DNA from: Streptomyces rimosus subsp. rimosus
GTDB lineage: Bacteria > Actinomycetota > Actinomycetes > Streptomycetales > Streptomycetaceae
DNA length: 64,000 nt
Assembly: GCF_000720725.1 (NCBI RefSeq)
Contig: NZ_JOCQ01000041.1
Coordinates: forward strand, 19,006 to 83,005
Direction of reading: 5' to 3'
Made by a program: the position numbers and the translations under genes. The notes beneath the pieces are model-generated. The model made no database searches. It worked only from the letters and a program-made list of their open reading frames with translations, and had not been told where the DNA came from. This document shows positions 7,916-15,538 of this stretch, piece after piece. Positions within the stretch are counted from its first letter, which is position 1; the number at the start of each line of letters is the position of its first letter.

Positions 7916-9019
7916 TTGCACATCGCGTACGGAGTGCCGCTGGCGCCGATGACCACCCTGCACCTGGGAGGCCCGGCCACCGCCCTCGCCGAACTGCGGG
8001 ACCTCGCCGACTTCCCCGCCGTCGTCGCCTGGGCGAAACGGTACGGCACCGCGCCCGTCTGCCTCGGGCACGGCAGCAACGTCCTCGTCAGCGACGCCGG
8101 GTGCAGCCGCCCCGTACTGCGCCTGGCGACCCGGGGCGTGGAGGTGCGCGGGGCCGCGCCCGACGGGCGGGTCCTGGTCGAGGTACAGGTCGGCCATCCG
8201 CTGCGGGACCTGGTGGAGACGACCGTCGAAGAGGGCCTGTCCGGGCTGGAGATGCTCAGCGGCATCCCCGGCACGGTCGGCGCCACACCGGTGCAGAACG
8301 TGGGCGCGTACGGCCAGGAGATCGGCGACTGCCTCGTGCGGGTACGGGCGTGGGACTGGAAGCTGGGCCGCGCGGTGACGCTGTCCGCCGCCGAATGCGG
8401 CCTGGGCCACCGCACCAGCAAGTTCAAGGGCACCACGCGCTGGACGCTGCTCACCCTGGTGCTCGCGCTGCGGCCGTCCCCGCTGAGCGCGCCCCTCACC
8501 TACCGCAGCGTCGCCGGCGTCCTGGACGTCCCCCTGGGCAGCCGGGTCCCGCTCCAGGACGCCGCGCGGGCCGTCCTGGCCGTCCGCCGCGGCAAAGGCA
8601 TGGTGCTGGAGGACTCCGGCATCGACCACCGTACGGTCGGCAGCGTCTTCCTGAGCCCCGAGGTCACCGGTGCGCAGCAGGCGCGGCTGCGGGCGGCCGG
8701 TGCCCCGCTGAACTCCTTCTCCGACGGCTCGACCCGGGTCAGCGCCAGCTGGCTGATCCGCCAGGCCGGATTCGGGCTGCGCACCACCGTCGCCGACGGC
8801 GTCCGCGTGTCCTCCCGGCACTACACCCTGGTCGCGCGGTCGGGCGCGAGCGCGGCCAGCTTCGGGCAGGCCGTCGGCACCGTGCACCGCTCCGTCCTGC
8901 GGCGCACCGGCGTGGCGCTCACCTCAGAAGTCGACTTCCTCGGCGACTCGCGGACGTACCCGCCCGGTTGGCCGTCACCAGCAGCACCAGCAGGTACGGG
9001 CCGCCCACCACGCCCGTGA
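7916..9019 (+). CDS. MurB-like FAD oxidoreductase
   Basis: 367 aa from a TTG at 7916; an excellent ribosome site (GGAGGAGAG, ending 7910) supports this unusual start. The fold is that of UDP-N-acetylenolpyruvoylglucosamine reductase, which makes UDP-MurNAc. Seen here: the FAD-binding G-S-N-V-L-V-S-D, the S-G-I-P-G-T-V-G-A and G-A-Y-G-Q-E-I motifs, and G-S-V-F-x-x-P carrying the proton-donor serine. The C-terminal E-V-x-F-L-G supplies the active-site glutamate. The usual W-L-I-E-Q-A-G reads W-L-I-R-Q-A-G. About 25 extra residues extend past the normal C-terminus and overlap the convergent permease by 101 bp. It is not with other mur genes. It may be a second MurB giving cell-wall self-resistance or a tailoring flavoenzyme; both are inference. 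Confidence 0.85.
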   Translation: MHIAYGVPLAPMTTLHLGGPATALAELRDLADFPAVVAWAKRYGTAPVCLGHGSNVLVSDAGCSRPVLRLATRGVEVRGAAPDGRVLVEVQVGHPLRDLVETTVEEGLSGLEMLSGIPGTVGATPVQNVGAYGQEIGDCLVRVRAWDWKLGRAVTLSAAECGLGHRTSKFKGTTRWTLLTLVLALRPSPLSAPLTYRSVAGVLDVPLGSRVPLQDAARAVLAVRRGKGMVLEDSGIDHRTVGSVFLSPEVTGAQQARLRAAGAPLNSFSDGSTRVSASWLIRQAGFGLRTTVADGVRVSSRHYTLVARSGASAASFGQAVGTVHRSVLRRTGVALTSEVDFLGDSRTYPPGWPSPAAPAGTGRPPRP

Positions 9020-9983
9020 CCACCCCCACCGGCAACTCGACCGGCGTGAAGGCGTGTTCCGCCACGAAGTCGGACACCAGCGTCACCAGTGCCCCCACCA
9101 AGGCTGACGCCGCCAGGGCCGGCCCGCCGTCGCGCACCAGGCGGCGGGCGACCGGCGCGGAGACCAGGGCCACGAACGCCACCGGGCCCGCCGCCGCGGT
9201 GGCCGTCGCCGCCAGCGCCACCCCGGTCAGCAGCAGCGCGAGCCGGGACCGTTCGACCCGTAGCCCCAGGCCCCGGGCCAGGTCGTCGCCGAGGCACAGC
9301 ACGTTCAGGGGGCGGGCCAGCACGGCAGCCGCCAGGACCAGCGGCACCAGACAGCAGGCCAGCGTCGTGGCGTGCGTCCAGGTGCGGCCGCTGAGGCTGC
9401 CGGTCAGCCAGATCAGCACCTGCTGCGCGTCCCAGACCGCCGCGCTGGTCATCAAGTACGAGACCAGGCTGGACAACAGGGCGGTCGCGCCGATCCCGAC
9501 GAGCACCAGCCGCTGGCCGGACAGCCCGCCGCGCCACGACAGCAGATAGATCGCCACGGCGGTGACCAGCGCCCCGGCCAGCGCACCCGCCGAGACCGCC
9601 ATACCGCCGAGCCCCAGCGCCACGATGCACGTCGCCGCCGCCGCGCTCGCGCCCGACGTGATGCCGATGACGTCCGGGCTGGCCAGCGGATTGCGTACCA
9701 GACTCTGGAAGATCGCGCCCGACATGCCGAACCCCAGACCGGCGAGCAGGCCGGTGAGCACGCGGGGGAGCCGGATGTCGACGACGAACAACTGGCTCTT
9801 CCAGTCCGCCTGGCCGCGGATCGCGCCGATCACCTCCGACAGCGGTACGACGAAGTCGCCGACCACCAGCAGCGTGACGGCGGTCAGCAGCACCGCCAGG
9901 CCCAGCACGGCCACCACGGGCCGCGCGCGCCGCCGTCGTACGGCGCCGCGGACGCTCTTGGTCCGCACGGTCACGGCCGTCAC
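8919..9983 (-). CDS. FecCD-family siderophore ABC permease
   Basis: 354 aa from the GTG at 9983, which overlaps the upstream permease's TGA (GTGA), so translation is coupled. Family hallmarks: R-L-P-R-V-L-T-G, an M-S-G-A-I-F-Q-S-L-V-R-N-P-L motif, A-S-P-D-V-I-G-I-T-S-G-A, and the C-terminal P-V-E-L-P-V-G-V-V-T-G. About ten membrane segments. With its partner it should form the membrane heterodimer that imports a ferric siderophore. Its 3' end overlaps the convergent MurB-like gene by 101 bp. No ABC ATPase is encoded nearby; in Streptomyces one may be supplied from elsewhere. Confidence 0.92.
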   Translation of the reverse strand: MTAVTVRTKSVRGAVRRRRARPVVAVLGLAVLLTAVTLLVVGDFVVPLSEVIGAIRGQADWKSQLFVVDIRLPRVLTGLLAGLGFGMSGAIFQSLVRNPLASPDVIGITSGASAAAATCIVALGLGGMAVSAGALAGALVTAVAIYLLSWRGGLSGQRLVLVGIGATALLSSLVSYLMTSAAVWDAQQVLIWLTGSLSGRTWTHATTLACCLVPLVLAAAVLARPLNVLCLGDDLARGLGLRVERSRLALLLTGVALAATATAAAGPVAFVALVSAPVARRLVRDGGPALAASALVGALVTLVSDFVAEHAFTPVELPVGVVTGVVGGPYLLVLLVTANRAGTSASRRGSRLLR

Positions 9984-11065
9984 AGCGCCGCCCCCTTCCG
10001 GCTGCGCACCATGGCGATGAGGACCGGCGCGCCGATCACCGCCGTCACGATGCCCACCTGTACCTCGGTCGGCCGGATCACCAGCCGGCCCACGATGTCC
10101 GCCAGCAGCACCAGCACCGGCGCGAGCACCATCGCGTAGGGCAGCAGCCAGCGGTGATCGGCGCCGGTCAGCATGCGGGCCACGTGCGGCACCGCCAGCC
10201 CGACGAACCCGATCGGCCCGGCCATCGCGGTCGCCGTGCCGCACAGCAGCACCACCGCGAGCGCGGCGGCCAGCCGTACGCGCACCACGCGCTGCCCGAG
10301 CGCCCGGGCCGTGTCGTCACCCAGCGCCAGCAGGTTCAGCGACCGGCCCAGCGACAGCGCCAGCACCGCGCCCACCGCCACGAACGGCGCCCCCTGCCAG
10401 GCCACCGCCTCGTCCCGGCCCGCCAGCGACCCGACCTGCCAGAACCGGAACTGGTCGAACGCGCTGACGTTCAGGAGCAGTACGGCCTGCGTCGCCGACG
10501 TGAGCACCGCGGTCGTCGCCGTCCCGGCCAGGACCAGTTTCAGCGGGGTCGCCCCGCTCGCGCCCATCGAGCCCACCGCGTACACCACCGCCGCGGAGAC
10601 GGCCGCGCCCGCCAGCCCGAACCACACATAACCCGACAGCGAGGTGGCCCCGAAGAAGTTGATCCCGGCGACCACGAAGAGCGCCGCACCCGAATTGACG
10701 CCCAGCACACCGGGATCGGCCAGCGCGTTGCGGGCGATGCCCTGCATCACCGCGCCCGCCAGCCCCAGCGCCGCCCCCGCCAGCAGCCCGACGACGGTGC
10801 GCGGCAGCCGTAACGAACGGATCACCAAGTGGTCGGTGTCGGACGGGTCGAAACGGAACAGGGCGTCCCCGACCGTGTGCGCGGGCAGCGGTTTGCTGCC
10901 CATCATCACGCTGGCCGTGGCCAGCGCCGCCAGCACGACGAGCGCCACCACCAGCCCGGCGGCCAGGCGTAACCGCCGGTGCGGCCAACGCCGTGGCCCG
11001 GCCGCGGTGTTCGCCTGCCCCGGTGGGGGCGGCGACTGAGTGATCTGTTCCGGTACATGTGCCAC
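9980..11065 (-). CDS. FecCD-family siderophore ABC permease (promoter-proximal)
   Basis: 361 aa from the GTG at 11065. This start is chosen because the promoter at 11072-11100 would place transcription initiation at about 11065, giving a leaderless message; an ATG at 11110 is the alternative. A Pro-rich cytoplasmic N-terminus precedes roughly ten membrane segments. Motifs: R-L-P-R-T-V-V-G, A-V-M-Q-G-I-A-R-N-A-L-A-D-P, G-V-N-S-G-A, G-F-V-G-L-A-V-P-H and E-V-Q-V-G-I-V-T-A-V-I-G-A-P. It pairs with the downstream permease and presumably with the divergent binding lipoprotein. Confidence 0.92.
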   Translation of the reverse strand: MAHVPEQITQSPPPPGQANTAAGPRRWPHRRLRLAAGLVVALVVLAALATASVMMGSKPLPAHTVGDALFRFDPSDTDHLVIRSLRLPRTVVGLLAGAALGLAGAVMQGIARNALADPGVLGVNSGAALFVVAGINFFGATSLSGYVWFGLAGAAVSAAVVYAVGSMGASGATPLKLVLAGTATTAVLTSATQAVLLLNVSAFDQFRFWQVGSLAGRDEAVAWQGAPFVAVGAVLALSLGRSLNLLALGDDTARALGQRVVRVRLAAALAVVLLCGTATAMAGPIGFVGLAVPHVARMLTGADHRWLLPYAMVLAPVLVLLADIVGRLVIRPTEVQVGIVTAVIGAPVLIAMVRSRKGAAL

Positions 11066-11071
11066 AGCAGG

Positions 11072-11100
11072 ACTATGGAAAGGCTGGCCTAACTTGGCAA
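11072..11100 (-). promoter_or_regulatory. Iron-box-like operator inside permease promoter
   Basis: Reading leftward, TTGCCA (11100-11095), a 17-nt spacer and CATAGT (11077-11072) make a -35/-10 pair. The 19-bp stretch 11074-11092 matches the DtxR/IdeR/DmdR iron-box consensus (TTAGGTTAGGCTCACCTAA) at 13 positions by my alignment, including the right half C-C-T-A-A and the central A-G-G-C-T. The site lies between the divergent permease and lipoprotein genes and fits iron repression of both. Consensus recalled from memory; not scored computationally. Confidence 0.55.
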
Positions 11101-11155
11101 GTCCGTCCATGATCTTCAAGCAAACGTGGTGCGAACCGACGAGAGAGGATCAGCC

Positions 11156-12151
11156 ATGCTGCACACCGACGGCGCGCGGTGGAGCCGGCGGCGGCTTCTG
11201 GCCGGAGCGACGGCCCTGGGGGCGGGCCTGGTGACCGCGGGCTGCGCCCGGGCGGCGGCGTCCCGCCCCGAAGGGCCCCGGCGGTGGGCCTTCACCGACG
11301 ACACCCGTACGTCCGTCGGCGCTCCCCGGCGCCCCCGTACGGTCGTGGCGTACGCGACCGCCGCGGCGGCACTGTGGGAGTACGGCATCCGGGCCGTCGG
11401 CGTGTACGGAGGGATTCAGACCAGCGGGGGCGGCGTGAACACCGCCATCCTGGGCGGCGTCGACCTGGACCGGACCACGCTGCTCGGCCGCACCTGGGGC
11501 CAGGTCAACCTCGAAGTCCTCGGCAGGCTCGCCCCCGACCTCGTCGTCGACACCCTCCAGTTCGGGGCGCACCAGATAGAGCCCAACACCCTCGGTTTCG
11601 TACGGCGGTTGGCCCCGGTGGTCGGCCTGGAGGTGTACCACACCGAGATCCCGCGGGCGGTACACCGCTTCGCCCAACTCGCGGGCGCGTTGGGCGGGGA
11701 GGCCCCAGGTCACCACCGTACGGCCTTCGAAGGCGCCCGCCGACGCCTGAAGAACACCATCAGAACCCGCCCCGGCCTGCGCGTCCTGTGCGTCTCCGCG
11801 GACCCGGACGGCTTACGCGTGGCGCGCGAGGCCTGGCCCGGCCTCCCCGACCTCAAGGGCCTCGGCCTCGATGTCGTGGTGCCGCCCACGGGCACCAGTG
11901 CTTACGCGCAGAAGCTCTCCTGGGAGGACGCCGACCGCTACCCCGCCGACCTGATCCTCATGGACGTCCGCACCAGCAGCCTCCAGCGCGACCAGCTCGC
12001 CACCAACCGCGTCTGGCGCAGCCTCCCGGCCGTCCACGCAGGCCAGACCGCTCCCTGGAACCCCGAGCCCGTCCTGACGTACCCCGCCATGACCCGCGTC
12101 TACGACGACCTGGTCACCACACTCGAACGCACCCGCCGCCTGCCGGCCTGA
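11156..12151 (+). CDS. Siderophore-binding lipoprotein (Tat, FecB/TroA-like)
   Basis: 331 aa from the ATG at 11156, preceded by GAGAGAGGA. The N-terminus has a twin-arginine motif (S-R-R-R-L-L, residues 10-15) and a lipobox ending at Cys30 (V-T-A-G-C), so it is exported folded and lipid-anchored. The body has the two-lobed periplasmic-binding pattern: P-R-T-V-V-A-Y near the start, L-G-R-L-A-P-D-L-V-V-D in the middle. It diverges from the two FecCD permeases and presumably delivers a ferric siderophore to them. One TTA codon (11813-11815) may add bldA dependence. The ligand cannot be predicted. Confidence 0.9.
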   Translation: MLHTDGARWSRRRLLAGATALGAGLVTAGCARAAASRPEGPRRWAFTDDTRTSVGAPRRPRTVVAYATAAAALWEYGIRAVGVYGGIQTSGGGVNTAILGGVDLDRTTLLGRTWGQVNLEVLGRLAPDLVVDTLQFGAHQIEPNTLGFVRRLAPVVGLEVYHTEIPRAVHRFAQLAGALGGEAPGHHRTAFEGARRRLKNTIRTRPGLRVLCVSADPDGLRVAREAWPGLPDLKGLGLDVVVPPTGTSAYAQKLSWEDADRYPADLILMDVRTSSLQRDQLATNRVWRSLPAVHAGQTAPWNPEPVLTYPAMTRVYDDLVTTLERTRRLPA

Positions 12152-12183
12152 GCGAAGCCCCCCCCGGGCCCGCCGCCCGCCCT

Positions 12184-12795
12184 TCACGCGCCTCGCCAGA
12201 TGTTGTCGAAGGCCGCCTTCTCGACGGTCCGCCGCTGCCGTACGGACTCCAGCTCCACCACCGCCTCGTTGACGGCGGCCAGCACGGTCAGCACGGCGTC
12301 GTCGGCGATGCCGGGGGCCTCCTCGCCATCGGCCGCCCGGTCGCGGATCCCCGCGGCGGACGCGAGGGCGGCGAGGACCGGCTCGCCCGAGGCCCAGCGG
12401 TCGGCGGCGTGACGGCGGGCCGGTGAGTCGGCCGGTTCCGCCCGGCCGCCGCGCGCGGGAACCCACCGGCGGCGCCGCCGGGCCACCTGCCCTTCCGATT
12501 CGAGTACGCCCCGGTAGATCTCCGACAGACCGCGGCCCCGGCGCCACAGCCAGTCCTCGACCGACTCGTAGGGCTCCTGCCGTACCAGCGAGGCGGCGGC
12601 CTCGGACAGCAGACGGTCGCCCGGCGGCACCGGCCCACCGGGCACGATGCGGTCGCCGTCCAGCGCGAGGGCACCGGCCGCCAGCAGATCGATCAGCTCG
12701 GCCCCGGCGAGGGCGAGCGACAGATCACCCGGCTCCACGGCGCGGCCGGCTCCCGCCTCCACGGCGGTGATCGACAGGTCCCGGGATGTGGTCAT
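12184..12795 (-). CDS. GPP34 (GOLPH3-like) family protein
   Basis: 203 aa from the ATG at 12795. It opens with the family's characteristic L-S-L-A-L-A-G-A-E-L-I-D-L-L-A-A-G-A-L run followed by a D-G-D-R-I-V-P turn, and is helical throughout. Eukaryotic GPP34/GOLPH3 binds PI4P at the Golgi. The many small actinomycete homologues have no established function. It is convergent with the siderophore lipoprotein gene (32-bp gap) and divergent from the ArsR operon. Confidence 0.8.
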   Translation of the reverse strand: MTTSRDLSITAVEAGAGRAVEPGDLSLALAGAELIDLLAAGALALDGDRIVPGGPVPPGDRLLSEAAASLVRQEPYESVEDWLWRRGRGLSEIYRGVLESEGQVARRRRRWVPARGGRAEPADSPARRHAADRWASGEPVLAALASAAGIRDRAADGEEAPGIADDAVLTVLAAVNEAVVELESVRQRRTVEKAAFDNIWRGA

Positions 12796-12889
12796 GAGCG
12801 GCTCCGGAGTGCGGGCTTCGGGCGGGACAGCGCCGACTGTAGCCGCGCCGGGCGAGGCCGCGCACACCCTGCGTACGGCGCAACCCGTC

Positions 12890-12919
12890 TTGATAGGCAA
12901 GTCGCGACTTGCCTATGGT
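12890..12919 (+). promoter_or_regulatory. ArsR-operon promoter with 24-bp palindromic operator
   Basis: A -35 TTGATA (12890-12895), an 18-bp spacer and a -10 TATGGT (12914-12919) predict a start at about 12926-12927, at the ATG, giving a leaderless message. The segment 12893-12916 is a perfect 24-bp palindrome (half-site ATAGGCAAGTCG) filling the spacer. It is almost certainly the operator of the ArsR protein encoded just downstream. Confidence 0.75.
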
Positions 12920-12926
12920 GAGGGTC

Positions 12927-13220
12927 ATGGCAGAGGACGTCTTCAAGGCGCTGGCCGACCCCACCCGTCGGCGCATCCTTGACGAGCTGGCCGAACGGAA
13001 CGGCCAGACCTTGTTCGAAATATGCGCACGGCTGGTGACCAAGCACGGCCTGAGCCTGTCCCGCCAGGCGATCAGCCAGCACCTGGCCGTCCTGGAATCC
13101 GCCGGCCTGGTCGTCGCACGCCGTCAGGGCCGTTACAAGTTCCACGACCTGAACACCGGGCCCCTGGAGCACATCGTGACCCGATGGCTCACCCCCGAAG
13201 CACCGGAGAGCAGCCCATGA
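12927..13220 (+). CDS. ArsR-family winged-helix repressor
   Basis: 97 aa from the ATG at 12927. Opening A-E-D-V-F-K-A-L-A-D-P-T-R-R-R-I-L and helix-turn-helix S-R-Q-A-I-S-Q-H-L-A-V-L-E are textbook ArsR. The wing reads R-R-Q-G-R-Y-K-F-H. No metal-binding ELCVCDL-type cysteines are present (the only Cys is in E-I-C-A-R), so the inducer is probably not a metal. The gene overlaps the VOC gene downstream by ATGA. ArsR-VOC and ArsR-SRPBCC pairs are common actinomycete modules. It should repress its own operon through the palindrome in its promoter. Confidence 0.9.
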   Translation: MAEDVFKALADPTRRRILDELAERNGQTLFEICARLVTKHGLSLSRQAISQHLAVLESAGLVVARRQGRYKFHDLNTGPLEHIVTRWLTPEAPESSP

Positions 13221-13609
13221 AGATCTACATCACCAGCGTCTTCGTCGACGACCAGGAGAAGGCGCTGCGCTTCTACACCGACGTCCTGGGCTTCGTGAAG
13301 AAGCACGACATCCCGATGGGCGAGGCCCGCTGGCTGACCCTGGTCTCGCCGGACGCGCCCGACGGCACCGAACTCCTGCTGGAGCCCTCGGGCCACCCCG
13401 CCGTGCAGCCCTACAAGACGGCCCTGGTCCAGGACGGCATCCCGGCCGCCTCCTTCGCGGTGGACGACGTCCGGGCGGAGTACGACCGGCTGCGCAAGCT
13501 CGGGGCGGAGTTCACCCAGGAGCCGCTGGAGATGGGCGGCGCCACCACCGCGGTCCTGGACGACACCTGCGGCAACCTGATCCAGATCGTGCACACCGGG
13601 ACCGAGTAG
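13217..13609 (+). CDS. VOC-family (glyoxalase/dioxygenase fold) protein
   Basis: 130 aa; the ATG at 13217 overlaps the ArsR stop by ATGA, so translation is coupled. It begins with the family pattern I-x-x-V-F-V-D-D-Q-E-K-A-L-R-F-Y, followed by V-L-G-F, and ends with the C-G-N-L-I-Q-I strand. The length is that of a single paired beta-alpha-beta3 unit, as in glyoxalase I-like or antibiotic-binding proteins. The usual metal ligands are only partly evident: the final strand has Gln where Glu often sits. It could be a lyase, a dioxygenase-like protein or a drug-binding protein under ArsR control. Confidence 0.88.
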   Translation: MKIYITSVFVDDQEKALRFYTDVLGFVKKHDIPMGEARWLTLVSPDAPDGTELLLEPSGHPAVQPYKTALVQDGIPAASFAVDDVRAEYDRLRKLGAEFTQEPLEMGGATTAVLDDTCGNLIQIVHTGTE

Positions 13610-13614
13610 GACGG

Positions 13615-13677
13615 CCGGGCGCCGGGAGGCCGGCGCCCGGCGCGGAGGCCCGGTCGCATCACCCGGACCGGGCCTCC
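13615..13677. terminator. Tandem terminator hairpins
   Basis: Two perfect hairpins follow the VOC stop: an 11-bp stem (13615-13625 with 13630-13640, loop GAGG) and a 12-bp stem (13644-13655 with 13666-13677). They lie between convergent genes and can serve both. Confidence 0.75.
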
Positions 13678-13750
13678 ACGATCAATCACGACGCGATGCG
13701 CGCCCTGATCCGGCCCTGATCCCCGGTCGCTGATACCGCCCTGTGCCGGT

Positions 13751-14671
13751 TCACAGGGCGATCACGATTTTGCCGTGCACATGCCCCTCGGCCTGCGTCG
13801 TCACGGCCTCGCGAATCCGCTCGACCGGGAAGGTCGCCGCGATCGGCACCGTGATCTCGCCGGAACGGATCGCGTCGGTGATCCGTTGCAGGGTGCCCGG
13901 CCCCGCATCGAGGGCGCCCGTCTGGCGCACACCGGGCGGCGGGGCGGGGCCGTCGGCCACGACGGAGATCCGCTCGGGTGCCACGCCGAGCTCCAGCGCG
14001 GTCTCGGCCGCCTCCCTTCCGAACAGGTCGGTCGCGGCGGTGATCCCCTCGGGCGCCAGGGCCCGCACCCGGTCCGCCAGGCCGGGGCCGTACGCCACGG
14101 GTTCGGCGCCGAGCCCGCGCAGGAATCCGAACGTGCCCTCGGAGGCGGTGCCGAGCACCCGGGCACCCGCGAGCTTCGCCAGCTGTACGGCGAAGATGCC
14201 CACGCCACCCGCCGCCCCGCCGATCAGGACGGTGTCCCCGGCGCGGAGCCCGATCGCGTCGAGCGCGGCGCAGGCCGTCAGGCCGGCCACCGGAAGCGTG
14301 CCCGCCACCTCGTCGCCGATGCCCTCCGGGGTGGGCCATAGCGTTTCCGTAGGTGTCTTGACCAGCACGAAGTCGGCGACGGACCGGCCGATCGCAGCCC
14401 CGTACACCCGGTCGCCGGCCGCGAATCCGGTGGCGTCGGCGCCCACCTCGTCGACCACTCCGGCGAAGTCGCTGCCGAACCCGGCCGGCAAGGTGATGCC
14501 GAACCGCGCCGCCATGTCGGGCTGTGCGGCGATCTTCCAGTCCATCGGATTCAGCCCGGCGGCCGTGACCCGGACGCGCACCTCGTCCGGTGCGGCGTGC
14601 GGCTCGGGTATCTCCGCAAGTTCGAGTACTTCGGGACCGCCGAATCGCCGGTAACGGACAGCTCTACTCAT
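13751..14671 (-). CDS. Zinc-independent NADP-dependent quinone-type oxidoreductase
   Basis: 306 aa from the ATG at 14671, with a GAGAGG ribosome site. Medium-chain dehydrogenase/reductase fold: an N-terminal GroES-like domain (A-A-G-L-N-P-M-D-W, G-S-D-F-A-G-V-V) and a nucleotide-binding domain with G-G-A-A-G-G-V-G at about residues 150-157. The zinc-binding cysteines of alcohol dehydrogenases are absent, as in quinone oxidoreductases. It diverges from a TetR gene with two matching operators between them, so it is probably the target gene, induced by an electrophile or quinone. Confidence 0.9.
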   Translation of the reverse strand: MSRAVRYRRFGGPEVLELAEIPEPHAAPDEVRVRVTAAGLNPMDWKIAAQPDMAARFGITLPAGFGSDFAGVVDEVGADATGFAAGDRVYGAAIGRSVADFVLVKTPTETLWPTPEGIGDEVAGTLPVAGLTACAALDAIGLRAGDTVLIGGAAGGVGIFAVQLAKLAGARVLGTASEGTFGFLRGLGAEPVAYGPGLADRVRALAPEGITAATDLFGREAAETALELGVAPERISVVADGPAPPPGVRQTGALDAGPGTLQRITDAIRSGEITVPIAATFPVERIREAVTTQAEGHVHGKIVIAL

Positions 14672-14695
14672 CGGTGACCTCTCTTGGCCAGTGAT

Positions 14696-14748
14696 GGGAC
14701 TTGGTCTCATCGACCCTACATCAACGATGGGACCGAGTCCCGTACACT
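14696..14748. promoter_or_regulatory. Divergent promoters with two TetR operators
   Basis: Two copies of GGGACnnnGTCyC occur at 14696-14708 and 14729-14741, centred 33 bp apart, about three helical turns. Extended, they form a larger inverted repeat (17-nt arms, 15 matching). A leftward -10 TAGGGT (14718-14713) would start transcription at about 14706, inside the first site. A rightward -10 TACACT (14743-14748) would start at about 14755, the A of the TetR ATG, giving a leaderless message. Confidence 0.7.
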
Positions 14749-14754
14749 GCTCCC

Positions 14755-15324
14755 ATGGCTCGCTGGCAACCCGACGCACCAGGACGACTCGCTGCCGCCG
14801 CCCTCGACCTCTTCGAGGAGAACGGCTACGAGAACACGACCGTGATCGAGATCGCGGAGCGCGCCGGACTCACCAAGAGCACGTTCTTCCGGCACTTCCC
14901 GGACAAGCGCGAGGTGCTCTTCGACAAGGGCGCGGTGTCCGGTCTGCTCGTCGAAGGGATCGCCTCGGCGCCGTCGGCGGCCGGGCCGCTCGACGCGGTG
15001 GCGGACGCCCTCGAAGCGCTCGGCCGGACGTTCTTCACCGCCGACCGCCGCGAGTTCAGCGGCCGGCGCCAGGCCGTGCTGAACGCCCATTCGGAACTGC
15101 GTGAACGCGAGGCCCTGAAAAGGATCGACCTCACCACCTCGATGATCGAGGCCCTCAGCCGCCGCGGAGCCCCGGGCCTGACCGCGCGCGTGGCCGCGAA
15201 ACTGGGCTCGCTCGCCTGGGAGATCGCCTTCGAGCGGTGGATCGACACCGGCAACAGCGAGGGCTTCGGCCCGCTGGCACGGCAAGCGCTCGCCGAAGTA
15301 CGCGCGGCCGCAGCCGTGAGCTAG
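14755..15324 (+). CDS. TetR-family repressor
   Basis: 189 aa from the ATG at 14755, probably leaderless because no ribosome site precedes it and a -10 lies 7 bp upstream. The N-terminal HTH is canonical: A-A-A-L-D-L-F-E-E-N-G-Y, I-A-E-R-A-G-L-T-K-S-T-F-F-R-H-F-P-D-K-R-E. The C-terminal helical domain is unlike any I can assign to a ligand. It diverges from the quinone-type oxidoreductase across paired operators and most likely represses both. Confidence 0.92.
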   Translation: MARWQPDAPGRLAAAALDLFEENGYENTTVIEIAERAGLTKSTFFRHFPDKREVLFDKGAVSGLLVEGIASAPSAAGPLDAVADALEALGRTFFTADRREFSGRRQAVLNAHSELREREALKRIDLTTSMIEALSRRGAPGLTARVAAKLGSLAWEIAFERWIDTGNSEGFGPLARQALAEVRAAAAVS

Positions 15325-15342
15325 CGGTGGTGTGTTGACCGC

Positions 15343-15410
15343 GGACGGTAGAGATCAGTGGATGGTAGAGGTCGGCGGACGGTAGAGGTCGGCGGTCGGT
15401 ATAGATCAAG
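15343..15410 (+). repeat. 17-bp tandem repeat, four copies
   Basis: Four consecutive 17-bp units start at 15343, 15360, 15377 and 15394, with core C-G-G-T-A-G-A-G-G-T-C. The second and third differ at one base; the outer two are more diverged. It follows the TetR gene in a non-coding stretch (15325-15599). No gene or recombinase remnant could be assigned to the rest of that stretch. Confidence 0.75.
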
Positions 15411-15538
15411 GAATCTGCCGGTGGCGACGGTGTCGAGCAGGGCTTGGAGCTCCATCACCAGTGGTTGGAACTCTCGCTTCCGGCGTACCGCCACCACCGC
15501 CCGCGCTCAGCAAGCCACCTCCGAGCAGGGACGCGGAG

